DNA from: Uranotaenia lowii
Lineage: Eukaryota; Arthropoda; Insecta; Diptera; Culicidae
DNA: 64,000 nt
NCBI RefSeq assembly: GCF_029784155.1
Contig: NC_073693.1
Coordinates: 229,391,621-229,455,620 of the forward strand
Direction of reading: 5' to 3'
Both the position numbers and the translations under genes were made by a program. The notes beneath the pieces were generated by a model. It did not search any database, was not told the DNA's origin, and worked only from the letters and a program-made list of their open reading frames with translations. Numbering within the stretch: the stretch's first letter is position 1; every line of letters begins with the position of its first letter. Shown here piece by piece: positions 45,871 through 58,119 of the stretch.

Positions 45871-48409
45871 TTTTTTCCTTATTCGTTGCATGAAAATGGA
45901 AGGGAAAAATAAAATTTTCAAGGATTAAAGATTCAACGTTATGATAGAGTAGTGTGTAATGCTTTTTTTCAGCTGGCTTTCAATCCGGTTCAATCTAAAT
46001 GAAATTCGTTTAACATGAATTAAGTTTGTCAAAGTAGCCAAATGAAAACTTTCTCACGATAACATCGGGTAAGTTTGAAGTCCATTGCTATAAACGGTCT
46101 ATACAAACGATACAGGCTGTGTTCCCTGCTGCCCATGCAACGAAATGGTGTCCACAAGTTTAGCCAACCAAAAACCGCAAACATTGTCGGATCGAAGCCA
46201 AAAAAAGGGCTGACATCCTTTGGTCGTTTTTTCGCAAACTTGCATTCAACTGCTGCTCCTAGTACTCTTGCGCAATGTTTTTGCTTTTAAATGAAGGGCT
46301 GTTACTAAAAAGGAACCAATTAAATTGATTTTTTTCATTAAGTTGTGAACTTATTTCGTTTTTTCTCAGAACAAAAATTTAAAAATTTGATTTCTCTCGA
46401 AGAGAAATGCACTTGTTCAGATTTTCTTTAATTTATTCAATTTTGCTCAGAAAACCGATCCCAAACTTCCCCGGAAATGATTCTCGCAGGGAAACCACAA
46501 GAAGAACATGCACTGAATTTTTGAAACCCAGACTAGATGAATCTGTATCGAGCAGAACTCGTTTCTCCGACCATTAGCGGGTCAGAGTAGAATCGAAATC
46601 GGTGGTCATCGGCATGGTTGACCTGAAAAGATCCGAACACTTTGCCAGTTCTGCTGACCTAGGCAATTTTTCCTTCAGGCTGTAGGAATTTTGCGCATAT
46701 ACCAACTTCAAGAGGAAGTATCGTTCTTTTTATTTCTGTTGGAACAGTCTTTAAAAGCGTGAAAACTGAAGAAAATTTTGATTTTTAAACCGCAAGAATT
46801 AAAAAAAAAATGTAGTTTTATGCTCATTGAATGTTTCGGTTGAATAATAATATAACAAAACAAAATTCATTAACGTATTTGTTAATTTCTGAATTGTTTA
46901 ATGAGACCAAAAGATTTCAAATTCACTTAGTTAGTCGTAGTGGTTACTGATTACTTTTTTTGGCAGTGTATGCATTCTAACTTTTGTTATATTGCAGGAA
47001 GCGAGTTCCTAAATGGCATAAACCCACCCAAGACAGCAAAGTGTTATCCCAAACACATAAGTTCCTAGTTGCACTCACGCTGCCATTAGAAAGCCATCAC
47101 CATGCTACGGAATTTGTAATTGGTTTTCCAGCTAATCCAAATTAATAACAGTTTCGGAAAATTTGCCAGTACACTCACACAATGAGTTGAGGATATAGTG
47201 GACGTAGGCCGGATGCATAGTTCTGGACCGGACATAAATTTCCATCAACGTGATAATCAAAAGGATAGCCCCCGGGCGGCGCCACAAAATTGTGGCAGAT
47301 TGTGTCAAATTTAAATATTTGGTGTTGCCATAATTTGGTTCCAATAATGCGCCTCGGCTGCCTCTTTGCTATTATTGTAATGATCAACTTGTGGTGTGTT
47401 GTTTAATGATTGTGGCTTTGCTCACATATGGATGTATCAGTTTGCTTATTATGGTTGTGATATTGTATATACAGAATATCGTACCAATATCACAAAAACA
47501 GAATAAACATGCCTTTGGGTTGAATTTTCGGAAACACTAATCGGCTTCAATGTTCTCCGAATGCATCACGGTTTCACGCAAGTTCATTAACGTTGAATTA
47601 TTTAGACCTTATACAATTTAGTCGAATTTCATTCGATTATCTTGTTGATTTTCTGAATGTTTAAAACAAAACCAATTTGTGGGTATTTCAAATTTGCAAC
47701 AAAAATATATGTACAAATATACGTGCAAACATATCGTATAAAATGCAGCAAAACCAGTATATTCGTATCATTTTGGAGGCCATATAGGTACGTGATCACA
47801 AATATTCTTAATTTGCATAATATTGAATTACGATTTGCACGATTTGTCATGCGAATCTTTTACGACTACCCTGATTCTTTTTGGAATATACTATGACAAT
47901 TTACATCATCATATAGATGATTTAGGTTGTAATCTTGTAGGTCTTCCCTCAATATGCGATTCGGAATATCTTTATATACGACATTTTTCATAACAATATG
48001 GAAAGTTTGACGACTTATTTGGTCATCTTCTGCGATTTGAGTGCAGGGCTCCCATTTGCCGTCAGTTGAATGAATTTAAGATTATTTCAAAGAAATGCGT
48101 TTTATGCTGTCAAATTCAAGTTTAAATCGTACAATTTATTATTTACCTGGTTGCTGATTTTTTTCAACGTCCATAAAGTTATTGTAGTATCTGGACTTGA
48201 TCCCCTGACGATACGATCTGCAGCTCATGATGGTTCCTCGACGCTATCTGGAATATTTAAATTCAAGGGGATTAGCTTCAAAGGCATTAAACCAAAAGCA
48301 AATCGTATATTTTTATAATTAAAATCTTTCAAATCTTAGAACACGTCATCGATGATTTAAAAAATAGCCCAACATTTTGAAGCCTTCTTAAAAACGATTC
48401 CAATCATCG
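45871..48409. other. No recognisable gene
   Basis: AT-rich DNA with short ORFs on both strands (60-82 codons) overlapping one another. No repeats, termini or domains recognised. Confidence 0.4.
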
Positions 48410-49057
48410 ATGTCTCATTAGACTGAGTCGATTTGGGGTCATTTTCGAATTTCTCAAACCCTGGGGTCTTAAAAGTTTCGTTTTGTCCTAAAACTCATCC
48501 ATGATTTTTTGCCGAATTTTTATGTAACGTTTACATGAGTAAATTTGGACTTTTAGGTTTGTATGGCAAAATTTAAAATTTTGTACTGAAAAACGAACAT
48601 GGTTTTTCTTTTTACTCTGGTACCATGCCATTCAACCCTTTATGTGCCAATTTATAAATTTCTTAAAGGAAATTTTCCACTTAACAACATTGCCGAAGAC
48701 TGTAACTTATTATCTCTCCAGACAACGAAGTTATAACCAATTTAATGAAGGTATGTCTTTTGGCATTGAAGGCAATTCAAATAAACCCGCATCACTGCTG
48801 GGTACAAACGAGAGATTGCTTGACTGATTTGCTCGTAGATGTTTTCTTTCAAATTTTATCATACTAGTTTCTTCGGAGCGATTGTTGTTTACATTAGGAG
48901 CCATCTTTTGATGGTTTCTATAAATAAAAATAACTATGCTTGAAGGGCTGGCATTCAATTGATTGCAAGCGCATCAACATTTCACATAGAGCTGGAACAG
49001 CGAAACAACGAACCCCACACTCAGTATTAAAAACACCTATATTAGAATCGTTGTCGC

Positions 49058-49543
49058 TCGGCCTGTTCTTGACCGATATTCATAAACAGGATGAGATGAA
49101 GATAAAAGATTCGTTTAGCATTTTGTTAAACAAAATTTGAAAACCAAATCATGAGGTCTTAAGAAAAGTTGCTTCAACTGAACGCTTTTGCTGCAACATA
49201 TTCCCCCGGGTAACCATAAATACATGAATATGCAATAATACAAAAATCAGATATTTCATGTATTTAAATTAAAAGCGAATACCTATAATGTATCTTTTTA
49301 TTATTAGAAACTCAAATCTTTTTTCGATCGAAGCTCTGGCATTTGTTTTCGGCCAGCTTAATGGGCGATAATGTATTTATGGCGATTTTTGAACGAAAAA
49401 ACTTCATCTGCTGCTTCAGACACCATTTTAACACATCTTTCGACACCTTGGCCGTGGCAAGGCCAATTAGGGACTTCCATCGGCTGGAGTTTAAAAGCTT
49501 CAATTTCTTCAAATTTAAAATCACATGACAGTATCGGTCATTA
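49058..49543 (+). repeat. Direct duplication, copy 1 (inside the left arm and its inner flank)
   Basis: Near-identical to 54336-54818, from cggcctgttcttgaccgat to gacagtatcggt. It straddles the inner end of the left inverted arm, so it is part of the original long-TIR element. The right inverted arm reads through its left boundary without a break, showing that the boundary is not a transposon end. Confidence 0.9.
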
Positions 49544-50309
49544 TTATTTTGCAACCACCAAAGAGTAAACATCGCGTTCTATAATTCGTCCGAAACACCA
49601 CCGCCGGGTAAAGTAAAAGTGTTCCCCCAGAGTGGGAAAGGTGAACTGCAGTAGTGCAGTAATTGGAATCCCCTCAGTGATTAATTGAACTGGTCTCTAC
49701 AGTCCGCCAGTTAGAGGGTGATTAGTGCATAAGTGCAATTATAAACATTTTTGGTCCATTCGAACCAGATAGTCCAGTGAAAATTTGGACATAGTTGGAC
49801 AGTTGAGTGGTGATATTGTGTCGCCTATTAAGAGCGACGGACATTTTGTGCTGTTGGGTCGCACCAATTGTGATTGGTTGGCGGCATTTTGGACGCGCGT
49901 TTCCAACAAAGGACCTTTGTGGAGGATCGCCATCGCGGATTCGTGGAGTAGCATCAAGCCGCTAGTGATAGGTCCTAGCGAGGTGGAATCCAGTGGTGCC
50001 CAAGACGAGTTGGCGAATTTCGGAACTTTTGGTCGGACCTTCGGACGGTTTTTGAAACGGATTGTTGGATAAGTAGCGCATGTCTGTCGTTGATAGTTTG
50101 TGGTTATTGAAATCTTGTGGTTTGAATAAAATTTGGATTTTTTATTGTATTTTGGGTAGACGACGAAATTAATTATTGTGCAATTCCTTGAGGTATTCGA
50201 CTCTTTCGTTTACGAATTGTTTCTGCTTTGGCTGTCAAGTCGCGATTCCCCTGTCAAGGTCGGTTTTGTGAAACGTCGAGCGTTTTGAGTCAGTTCGGTC
50301 TGAAATTTG

Positions 50310-50510
50310 GTCAGATTGTGTTTGATGTAAAGTGAATCAAATTTGTGATTCGGTCAGTATGCATCTGAATTTGTCAGAGATTGTGTTTGGATTCATGTGA
50401 ATCAAATCAGTCAGATTGTGTTGGATAAGTGAATCAAATTGGTGGTTCAGCCAGATTGTGTTTGAATATAGAGTGAATCAAATTTGTGATTAAACCAGTA
50501 TTGTGTCGGA
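50310..50510 (+). repeat. Degenerate repeats in the BEL leader
   Basis: Several imperfect copies of a unit of about 45-60 bp with cagattgtgtttg...gtgaatcaaat. They lie between the presumed primer-binding site and gag, where packaging or translation signals would be expected. The function is unknown. Confidence 0.65.
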
Positions 50511-50631
50511 TTGGAATTGTTGAATTCCTATTGGTGCAGATCGAGTTAAGTGGTTTCACAGACATATCTTCGTGGTCTGTGATATTCGGATTTAAGTTAT
50601 TCACAAGTTTTGGAATAAAATAACTTGCAAA

Positions 50632-52686
50632 ATGGAAGACTACAGCATTTTGAGGAAGCAAGAGCGCCAGTTGAGAGCCTCAATTAAAGGAGTCTCTTAT
50701 TTCGTGCGGGATTATAAGCAAGAGCTTCATGAATCCCAGATTGAAGTCAGATTGTGTCTGTTAGAGTCGACCATGAAAAAGTACTACCTGGTAAGGCAGA
50801 AATTGGAGGTGCTTTTGGATGCTGCCGACAGTGACGGGGAGAAAGAAGATACCAAGGAATCAGAGGCAGCAAAGAAACGCAGGCTTCAGAGGCAGGCTGA
50901 AGAACGTGAGGCAAAATTCGACGAAGAAACGCTGGAAATGGAAGGGCAGTACTGCGCATTGAAAGCAGCACTCTTGGCTCTACGTCCGAAGAAGAATGAG
51001 TCGTTGAGTTCTTCTGGATCAGGGGAAGGAGCTGAAACCATGTCACGCGTTAAGCTGCCTGACATCAAGCTGCCAGGTTTCGACGGGAAGCTTCGTGATT
51101 GGATTCCGTTTCGAGACATGTTCTTCAGCTTGATTCACAACAACGAACGTCTCTCTGATATCGATAAATTTACGTATCTACGATCAGCAATAAGTGGCGA
51201 AGCGCTTCAGGAGATAAGTTCTATCGAGTTGTCTTCTGATAATTACCAGGTAGCTTGCAACATGCTTGAGAAAAGGTACGAAAACAAGAAGTTAATTGTG
51301 AAGGCGTATTTGGACGCACTCTTTGGTATCGAGCCTCTGAAGAAGGAAAGCGGTGAAGCTCTGAACCGCCTTGTCAGTGATTTTGATCGCAACATACAGA
51401 TGCTGGGCAAGATAGGCGAGGACACAGAGAAGTGGTCGACAATGCTGGCATACATGGTTTGCGCTCGCCTAGATTCGGTTACCCTTCGTCAGTGGGAGAG
51501 TCACCACAATTCGAAGGATATTCCGACGTACCAGAAAGTGATGGACTTTCTGAGGGATCAGGCATTGGTTCTGCAATCGATAGCACCGAGTAGGTCAGAG
51601 GACATCGAAAGTCGTCGCTATCGTACAACCGTTCACACCACATCGAGAATCCAGAACAATTGTGTTTTCTGCGATAATTCGTTTCATCCAGCATCTGCGT
51701 GCAGCAAGTTCAGAGCGATGTCAGTGCCCCAGCGTTTCGGAATGGTTAAAATGAAGCGGCTCTGCATCAATTGTTTGGGTTCCGGTCACTTTGCGGATCG
51801 TTGTAGCAAAGGACCATGTCGTGAGTGCAACAGAAAGCATCATTCGATGTTGCACAAAAGTTTTAACAGTTTTTCGAGTCAGAGCTCCGTTTCACAAAAC
51901 CAGTCGACAGTCAACAGTCAATCGTATCGAAATGATAATTCCCCAGGACCTTCTGGGCAAGGTCATGAACACACTTCGATTAGACAGAATCAACAAAGTC
52001 AACCTTCGCACACAAATCCTCAAGCACAAGAGAATTCCACTAATTCCTACCCCATAATACAAACACACATTCGCCACACTCAACCACAACACACCACCGA
52101 CAATTCTTTTACTTTTAATGCGGCACCAAGGCCGGATTGCGCTAAATTTCGTTCGCCTCAAGTTTTGATGTCAACCGCTGTGGTGCGTGTTGAAGATCGG
52201 TTTGGTAACCACACGTTTGCGAGAACATTGTTAGATTCGTGTTCTGAATATTGCTATGTTACGAAGAGCTTTGCGAAAAGATTGAATCTCCGAAGAAGTC
52301 GGAATGTTTTGAGAGTCCAAGGTATTGGAAATGAGTCTGCTAAATCGATTGAGTCAGTTGAGGCGAGAGTTCGGCCTCGTGTGTCAGAAATTTCTTCATT
52401 TTCGGAAGATATAAGTTTTCATGTTTTGCCTAAGATCACGAGTAATCTGCCAACCACCAAAGTATCGCTCAATGGGATCAAGATTCCTCATGATTTGTTA
52501 TTGGCGGACCCTGAGTTTTGGAGCCCGGGTCCGATTGATATGATTCTTGGGGCGGAATACTTCTGCAATTTGTTGCGTTCAGGCAAGTGTAAAGTTTCAG
52601 ACAATGGTCCAACCCTGCAAGAAACTGAGTTTGGATGGGTTGTTTCCGGGAGAATTCCGGATAGTTTTTTTGAATCTGTTGCATAG
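50632..52686 (+). CDS. BEL/Pao Gag-protease polyprotein segment
   Basis: A 684-aa frame from ATG. Residues 1-140 are charged and helical (coiled-coil-like). Residues of about 140-315 match the DUF1759-type BEL Gag domain (LPDIKLPGFDGKLRDW, then FTYLRSAISGEA). Residues of about 345-410 carry zinc knuckles (CVFC, CINCLGSGHFADRC, CRECNRKHH). A Gln/Ser/Asn/His-rich linker follows. The A17-type protease begins near residue 510, with LLDSCS at about 533-538, where relatives have LLDSGS, so the active-site glycine is replaced. The frame stops before the RT. It is probably an inactive copy. Confidence 0.8.
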   Translation: MEDYSILRKQERQLRASIKGVSYFVRDYKQELHESQIEVRLCLLESTMKKYYLVRQKLEVLLDAADSDGEKEDTKESEAAKKRRLQRQAEEREAKFDEETLEMEGQYCALKAALLALRPKKNESLSSSGSGEGAETMSRVKLPDIKLPGFDGKLRDWIPFRDMFFSLIHNNERLSDIDKFTYLRSAISGEALQEISSIELSSDNYQVACNMLEKRYENKKLIVKAYLDALFGIEPLKKESGEALNRLVSDFDRNIQMLGKIGEDTEKWSTMLAYMVCARLDSVTLRQWESHHNSKDIPTYQKVMDFLRDQALVLQSIAPSRSEDIESRRYRTTVHTTSRIQNNCVFCDNSFHPASACSKFRAMSVPQRFGMVKMKRLCINCLGSGHFADRCSKGPCRECNRKHHSMLHKSFNSFSSQSSVSQNQSTVNSQSYRNDNSPGPSGQGHEHTSIRQNQQSQPSHTNPQAQENSTNSYPIIQTHIRHTQPQHTTDNSFTFNAAPRPDCAKFRSPQVLMSTAVVRVEDRFGNHTFARTLLDSCSEYCYVTKSFAKRLNLRRSRNVLRVQGIGNESAKSIESVEARVRPRVSEISSFSEDISFHVLPKITSNLPTTKVSLNGIKIPHDLLLADPEFWSPGPIDMILGAEYFCNLLRSGKCKVSDNGPTLQETEFGWVVSGRIPDSFFESVA

Positions 52687-52865
52687 GCATAAGTTCAGAT
52701 TGTTTGTTATTTCTACTGCGAATTTAGAAGACATTGGACAAGTTTTGGGAGTTAGAACTGTGTAGTATGTTGTCAGTTTTTGAAAAGATATTCGAAGGAA
52801 TCATAGTGAGAAATTCGGAAGTTAAATTCGTCGTCACCTTGCCGATATAAAAAACCCTGCACCAA

Positions 52866-53475
52866 TTGGGTAAATCTGCAGGAAAAGTCAGAAAACGATT
52901 CAGTATGTGTCAGAAATTCGAACCTGGTTATTATCCTCCTCATCACGAAGTGTTGGAACCGGAAAGTAAATCTACAATGCTACATGTAGTGTTTGATGCG
53001 TCGTGTCGCACCTCAACGGTCGTTTCGATAAACGATGTTTTGATGGTGGGGCCTACTGTGCAGAACGATTTGTTGTCTGTCATCATGCGATTCCGTTTGC
53101 ACCGATACGCCATCAGTGCCGACGTCGAGAGGTCAGGATGGTACAAGTTCAGCAACCGGGTCAACATCTTGAGAAAATAGGTGAAGAGATACATCAGAGG
53201 AACCAGAAGAGATCTACTAGTTGACGAAGAAGTTGCTAGTGTTTCGTATTTGAAGACAAGATGCCTGAAAAAGCTTGCCAAAATGGATCAGCAAGTCATT
53301 CATCGGTTCGAGATACGCTGACGACTCTCTAGTTGGAGCAGACAGTGTTGTAGAAAGCCAGCATCTAGTCCAAGAAACTACGGATCTTACCAATTCACCT
53401 GGGTTCAACTTGCGGAAGGTCAACTCAAATTCACGAGAAGTATTAGCACACATTTCTGAACATTTTGAAGATTAG
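52866..53475 (+). pseudogene. Collapsed BEL reverse transcriptase
   Basis: Three short pieces in different frames. 52890-53150 carries PGYYPPHHEV, LHVVFDASCRTS and VLMVGPTVQNDL, the start of a BEL RT up to the first catalytic region. 53150-53275 is a jumbled overlap. 53275-53475 starts with RYADDSLVGAD, the catalytic-pair region with the second position changed from the usual Val or Met. The expected sequence between these pieces is missing, so there has been an internal deletion plus frameshifts. No RNase H or integrase follows. Confidence 0.75.
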
Positions 53476-54335
53476 AGTCAGATTTAGAGTTTGATTTGTC
53501 AGATTTAACTGCACAAACCCTTAGTTTGAAGTGAGACACAGAGTTTTGTTTAAATATACCTCATTGTAACATTTTAATTTCACAAATAACGAAATTTGAA
53601 CTCCGAATGGTATGTTGGTCTGAAGGCATAGTTAACAAGTTTGGTCCCAAACGTCACATTGAATTTTACTCCAAACAAAACGCTCAGATTGTCAATAGGT
53701 CGTGTCGACAAATTGTGCAGTTGAATCCGGGAGTACTGTGGTCTGTAGTCGAAAACTTGATTCTCATTTTTAAGTATCAATCATTTTAGTCAGAATACAA
53801 AGATTGGCCGAGTAAGAAGTTCCAGAATTGCCAAGCTCAACTCGTTAGCCGAAGATGAAACAATCCGCGTCGGTTTCCGGTAGTAAAACGCTTTATTGCC
53901 ATTATCTCAAAAAAAAAATCTGGTTCTCGATCATTGTTATTCTTGGTCTCGCTTGCCATTTCTTAAAACCACGAGTGTGGTTCCTGTTTGCTCGTTATTC
54001 ATGTCACATTAAACGTTGGTAGCTGTATATGGAAATTCGAAAGCAAGAGTTGTCTGAAATTCTTGATACTGTAACTTGCGCTGTAACGTACAAGTAGGAA
54101 AATAATTGTTGCTCATTTGAAACAACGTGCAGTTGGTAGACTGCTTAGAAGGAAAGGTTGAAGTGAATGTCTTATGAAAACTTAAAAAAATGATTGTGTC
54201 AGATATTATGAGCTTAATAAGGTGATCTTGAGTCAGATTGCGTAAGTCAGCTTAGTATCGATCAATGTCATTTGCCTTTGGTAACATTAAAAAAGAATTG
54301 TGTCTGTTTGTCTATGTCAGCTATCAGAACTCAGT
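53476..54335. other. Remnant BEL 3' region, no ORF
   Basis: Non-coding by stops. It contains gtcagatt-type motifs like those in the leader, so it probably still belongs to the BEL fragment. I could not find a copy of the 5' LTR remnant here. Confidence 0.4.
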
Positions 54336-54818
54336 TCGGCCTGTTCTTGACCGATATTCATAAACAGGATGAGATGAAGATAAAAGATTCGTTTAGCATT
54401 TTGTTAAACAAAATTTGAAAACCAAATCATGAGGTCTTAAGAAAAGTTGCTTCAACTGAACGCTTTTGCTGCAACATATTCCCCCGGGTAACCATAAATA
54501 CATGAATATGCAATAATACAAAAATCAGATATTTCATGTATTTAAATTAAAAGCGAATACCTATAATGTATCTTTTTATTATTAGAAACTCAAATCTTTT
54601 TTCGATCGAAGCTCTGGCATTTGTTTTCGGCCAGCTTAATGGGCGATAATGTATTTATGGCGATTTTTGAACGAAAAAACTTCATCTGCTGCTTCAGACA
54701 CCATTTTAACACATCTTTCGACACCTTGGCCGTGGCAAGGCCAATTAGGGACTTCCATCGGCTGGAGTTTAAAAGCTTCAATTTCTTCAAATTTAAAATC
54801 ACATGACAGTATCGGTTC
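54336..54818 (+). repeat. Direct duplication, copy 2
   Basis: Second copy of 49058-49543, placed right after the BEL fragment. Beyond it (54819 onward) the sequence continues into the interior of the long-TIR element. The BEL fragment is therefore bracketed by two copies of the same 485 bp, as after a duplication, a template switch or an assembly overlap. Confidence 0.9.
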
Positions 54819-56042
54819 ATATCAGGATCCTTCCAACTAATAAAATCGATCAAATTTGTTGCGTTTACGTTTATATTCGGTAATTTTCGCGTTCATTCAG
54901 ACTGATTTATCGCCAAATGACTTATTTTTCTTTTAAATTTGCTTAGATATTTGGAACAAAATAAATAGATAATAATTATCGGTGCAATTCTGTTTAAACA
55001 AATTTTGGAATCAAGATTAATTTGAAAAAAGTGCACTACATTTCATAAGAATTTTTGTTCGAAAAACGCCATGAATACATTATCGCCCAACAAGCTGGCC
55101 GAAAACAAATGCCAGAGTTTCGATCGAAAAAAACAATTAAGTTTCCTATAATAATAAGATACATTATAGGTATTCGCTTTTAATTGAAATACATTAAATA
55201 TCCGATATTTGAATTATTGCATATGTATTTATGGTTACCCGGGGGAATATGTTTCAGCAAAAGGCGTTCAGTTGAAGAAACTTTTCTTAAGACCTCATGA
55301 TTTGGTTTTCAAATTTTGTTTAACAAAATGCTAAACGAATCTTTTATCTTCATTTTGATATCCTGTTTATGAATATCGGTCAAGAACAGGCCGAGCGACA
55401 ACGATTCTAATATAGGTGTTTTTAATACTGAGTGTGGGGTTCGTTGTTTCGCTGTTCCAGCTCTATGTGAAATGTTGATGCGCTTGCAATCAATTGAATG
55501 CCAGCCCTTCAAGCATAGTTATTTTTATTTATAGAAACCATCAAAAGATGGCTCCTAATGTAAACAACAATCGCTCCGAAGAAACTAGTATGATAAAATT
55601 TGAAAGAAAACATCTACGAGCAAATCAGTCAAGCAATCTCTCGTTTGTACCCAGCAGTGTTGCGGGTTTTTTTGAATTGCCTTCAATGCCAAAAGACATA
55701 CCTTCATTAAATTGGTTATAACTTCGTTGTCTGGAGAGATAATAAGTTACAGTCTTCGGCAATGTTGTTAAGCGGAAAATTTCCTTTAAGAAATTTATAA
55801 ATTGGCACATAAAGGGTTGAATGGCTTGGTACCAGAGTAAAAAGAAAAACCATGTTCGTTTTTCAGTACAAAATTTTAAATTTTGCCATACAAACCTAAA
55901 AGTCCAAATTTACTCATGTAAACGTTACATAAAAATTCGGCAAAAAATCATGGATGAGTTTTAGGACAAAACGAAACTTTTAAGACCCCAGGGTTTGAGA
56001 AATTCGAAAGTGACCCCAAATCGACTCAGTCTAATGTCTCAT

Positions 56043-58119
56043 TATCATAAACAATTTTATTAAACTTATTTGTATTCTTTTACGATTTCCAGCAAATACG
56101 TTTTAGGAAAATCAGATGTGCGAATTGATTTGCAGAGGTTTACGATTGCATGCACATTATTACGGATCAATGCAGTTATAAACGATTGTATAGCATATAT
56201 CTCCAAGACGCAAGCCAAGTTGCGAGCTTATTTTTTGTTTTTAAGTTTACAAGTTTTGTTCAAATAACGAGAAATGTCATTGTTTTAGTCAAAAATATCT
56301 TTACGAAATTTAAACATTTGTAAGAACATAAATTTATGCTATCACAGAGTGAGTAATGGTTTGAAACATACTTACGATATTGGATACAGCATCGGCCTGA
56401 AATTCAGGTAGGAATGTTTCGCCGCGGCGATCAATGTGAACACTCTAGGAAGAAATTTTATGACCTTAGTACTTTTGTATCGCTGAACTAATCGACTGTA
56501 GGTACCACTCTTCCGACATTTTATATTTTTTCTTTTTAAAATATTATCTCTCATTTTAGCAATCTTGTTTGATAGAAAAATGTATTTTCTGCTTAGATCT
56601 AACATCTGGTTGTTATGTTAATATAAACTGTATTTCATGTTAAAAAAATCTTCATTTCGAATTATTTTATGCATAGCATGACAAAATCTGTCAATCACGG
56701 CTGATCATCGTATATCGGTCGCTTCACGGATTTTCTGCGAATTGTTGTACACAAAGGTCGAATTCATATGTATATCAATACAAGTCTCTCTTCTAATCGT
56801 AATAAAATCATGCAATGCATTTAAGTACGATAAAGAATATGCATGGGCCTCACATTGCAGGTGCAGATATACGAAAATGAGTTGAAATAACATTCTATAC
56901 GATATAATCTGTAAAATAAAATACGACTTCCCATACAGGGTAAGTGGGATAAGTTGAGAAACAAATTAAAGATATTTTTATAGCTATTTAAAATACTATT
57001 TAATCAAGATGGTCGTTTTACAAGTATATTAAACACTGGTACATTTTTTCTATTTAATTCAATTTGAAATGAGAAAAGTATGACATAAAAATGCATAGAT
57101 GTTCATCAATTGCATACATCTCCAATTAAAATTTTTCAACAAAGTTTCACACTGAAATTCATCTTGAAACGAAGAACTTAGTTTCAACTTTTTTTTAAGA
57201 TACAAAAAGTTGTTGCTGATACGTGCTTATGAAGCAGTTATTCATCTTTTTGTAATTGTAATTGTTGTAATAAGCCTTTTCTCAAAAATATATAGGAATT
57301 CAGTCGAAAAAAAGGTGAGACTTCTACACTTTTTATTTGGGAAAAGGTCTTTGATAACTCTGACTTTTAACTAGTTCAATAAGGGCTTAAAAAGCCATGT
57401 TTTAAACCTATCAATTTAGATTTGAGATATTACAATAAATTTCCAAACATAAATTATGACGTGCAGTTCTGGGTAATTAAAAAATATGCTTTATCAAAAC
57501 AAAAACCCATTGAAGTTCTGATCGTTATTTTTGACTGTGGCTGTTGTGAATACATTTTCTCTAAAACTGATAATAGCGCAACATACTCGTCTGAACTCTC
57601 TGGAGCCACAACTAAGGTAAAAAAGAAGCGAAGGGTCGATAGTGGTATAACGTTTTACAAATAAACGAATAAATTGAGCCGAGCAAAGACACCTTGATTT
57701 TCTTTAATTGATTCAGTTTTTCGGGAAAACTTTGAATTATTAGTAAGTTTCCAATCAAAGATCAAAATCGATATTGCTTTAGTTTTGCTCTGGTTTCATC
57801 TTTTTTTTGTACATTTAACTAACGAGGGTATGTAACATAAGTTTTCACCCTTCTTAAAACTAATTGTTATTTTGAAAATAATTTACGATATGATTACAAT
57901 TTTTAATGAGTTTGGTTTCGTTTAAAAAAGCAACTAGTAATTTCGTCCTACTCACATTACCATAGATTAAGTTCTCCTGGCTTATCTTTGTTTTATCCTT
58001 CTCTCTGAGTGAACCTCAAATTCAAGTAAAATATGATTAATAGTGATCTGTACCTAATCAAGTATCACTTATTGGTGGATCTTCTTTTTTCATCAAATGT
58101 TGATGCGTCAATTTAGAGT
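56043..58119. other. No recognisable gene
   Basis: AT-rich flank of the long-TIR element. Short ORFs only. An 80-codon ORF at 57422-57664 with VIFDCGCCEYIF has no recognisable family. Confidence 0.4.

Larger units (their letters stand above)
49544..54335 (+). mobile_element. Truncated BEL/Pao retrotransposon fragment
   Basis: Contains a probable 5' LTR remnant ending near 49747, a likely primer-binding region (ttggtccattcgaacc), a leader of about 0.88 kb, gag plus protease, and a collapsed RT. No integrase or 3' LTR is recognisable before the junction at 54335. Both ends abut the 485-bp duplications rather than LTR boundaries. Confidence 0.75.
48419..56033. mobile_element. 7.6-kb long-TIR (Mutator- or foldback-like) element carrying a BEL fragment
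   Basis: Perfect 9-bp direct repeats ATGTCTCAT at 48410-48418 and 56034-56042 flank inverted termini TAGACTGAGTCGATTTGGGG. The inverted arms extend about 985 bp (48419-49402 and 55049-56033) with few differences. Long TIRs plus a 9-bp duplication are typical of Mutator-like elements, and foldback elements are the alternative. No transposase is present. The interior holds a truncated BEL retrotransposon and a 485-bp direct duplication of part of the left side. Confidence 0.85.

Noticed and set aside
49785..50072. 95-codon ORF in the BEL leader
   Set aside because: It lies between the presumed primer-binding site and gag, has no recognised domain, and is best read as leader sequence.
49058..54818. 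485-bp direct repeats as LTRs of the BEL element
   Set aside because: The left copy is continuous with the long inverted arm across its supposed start, the copies lack TG...CA ends, and the likely primer-binding site lies about 200 bp inside, so they are not LTRs.
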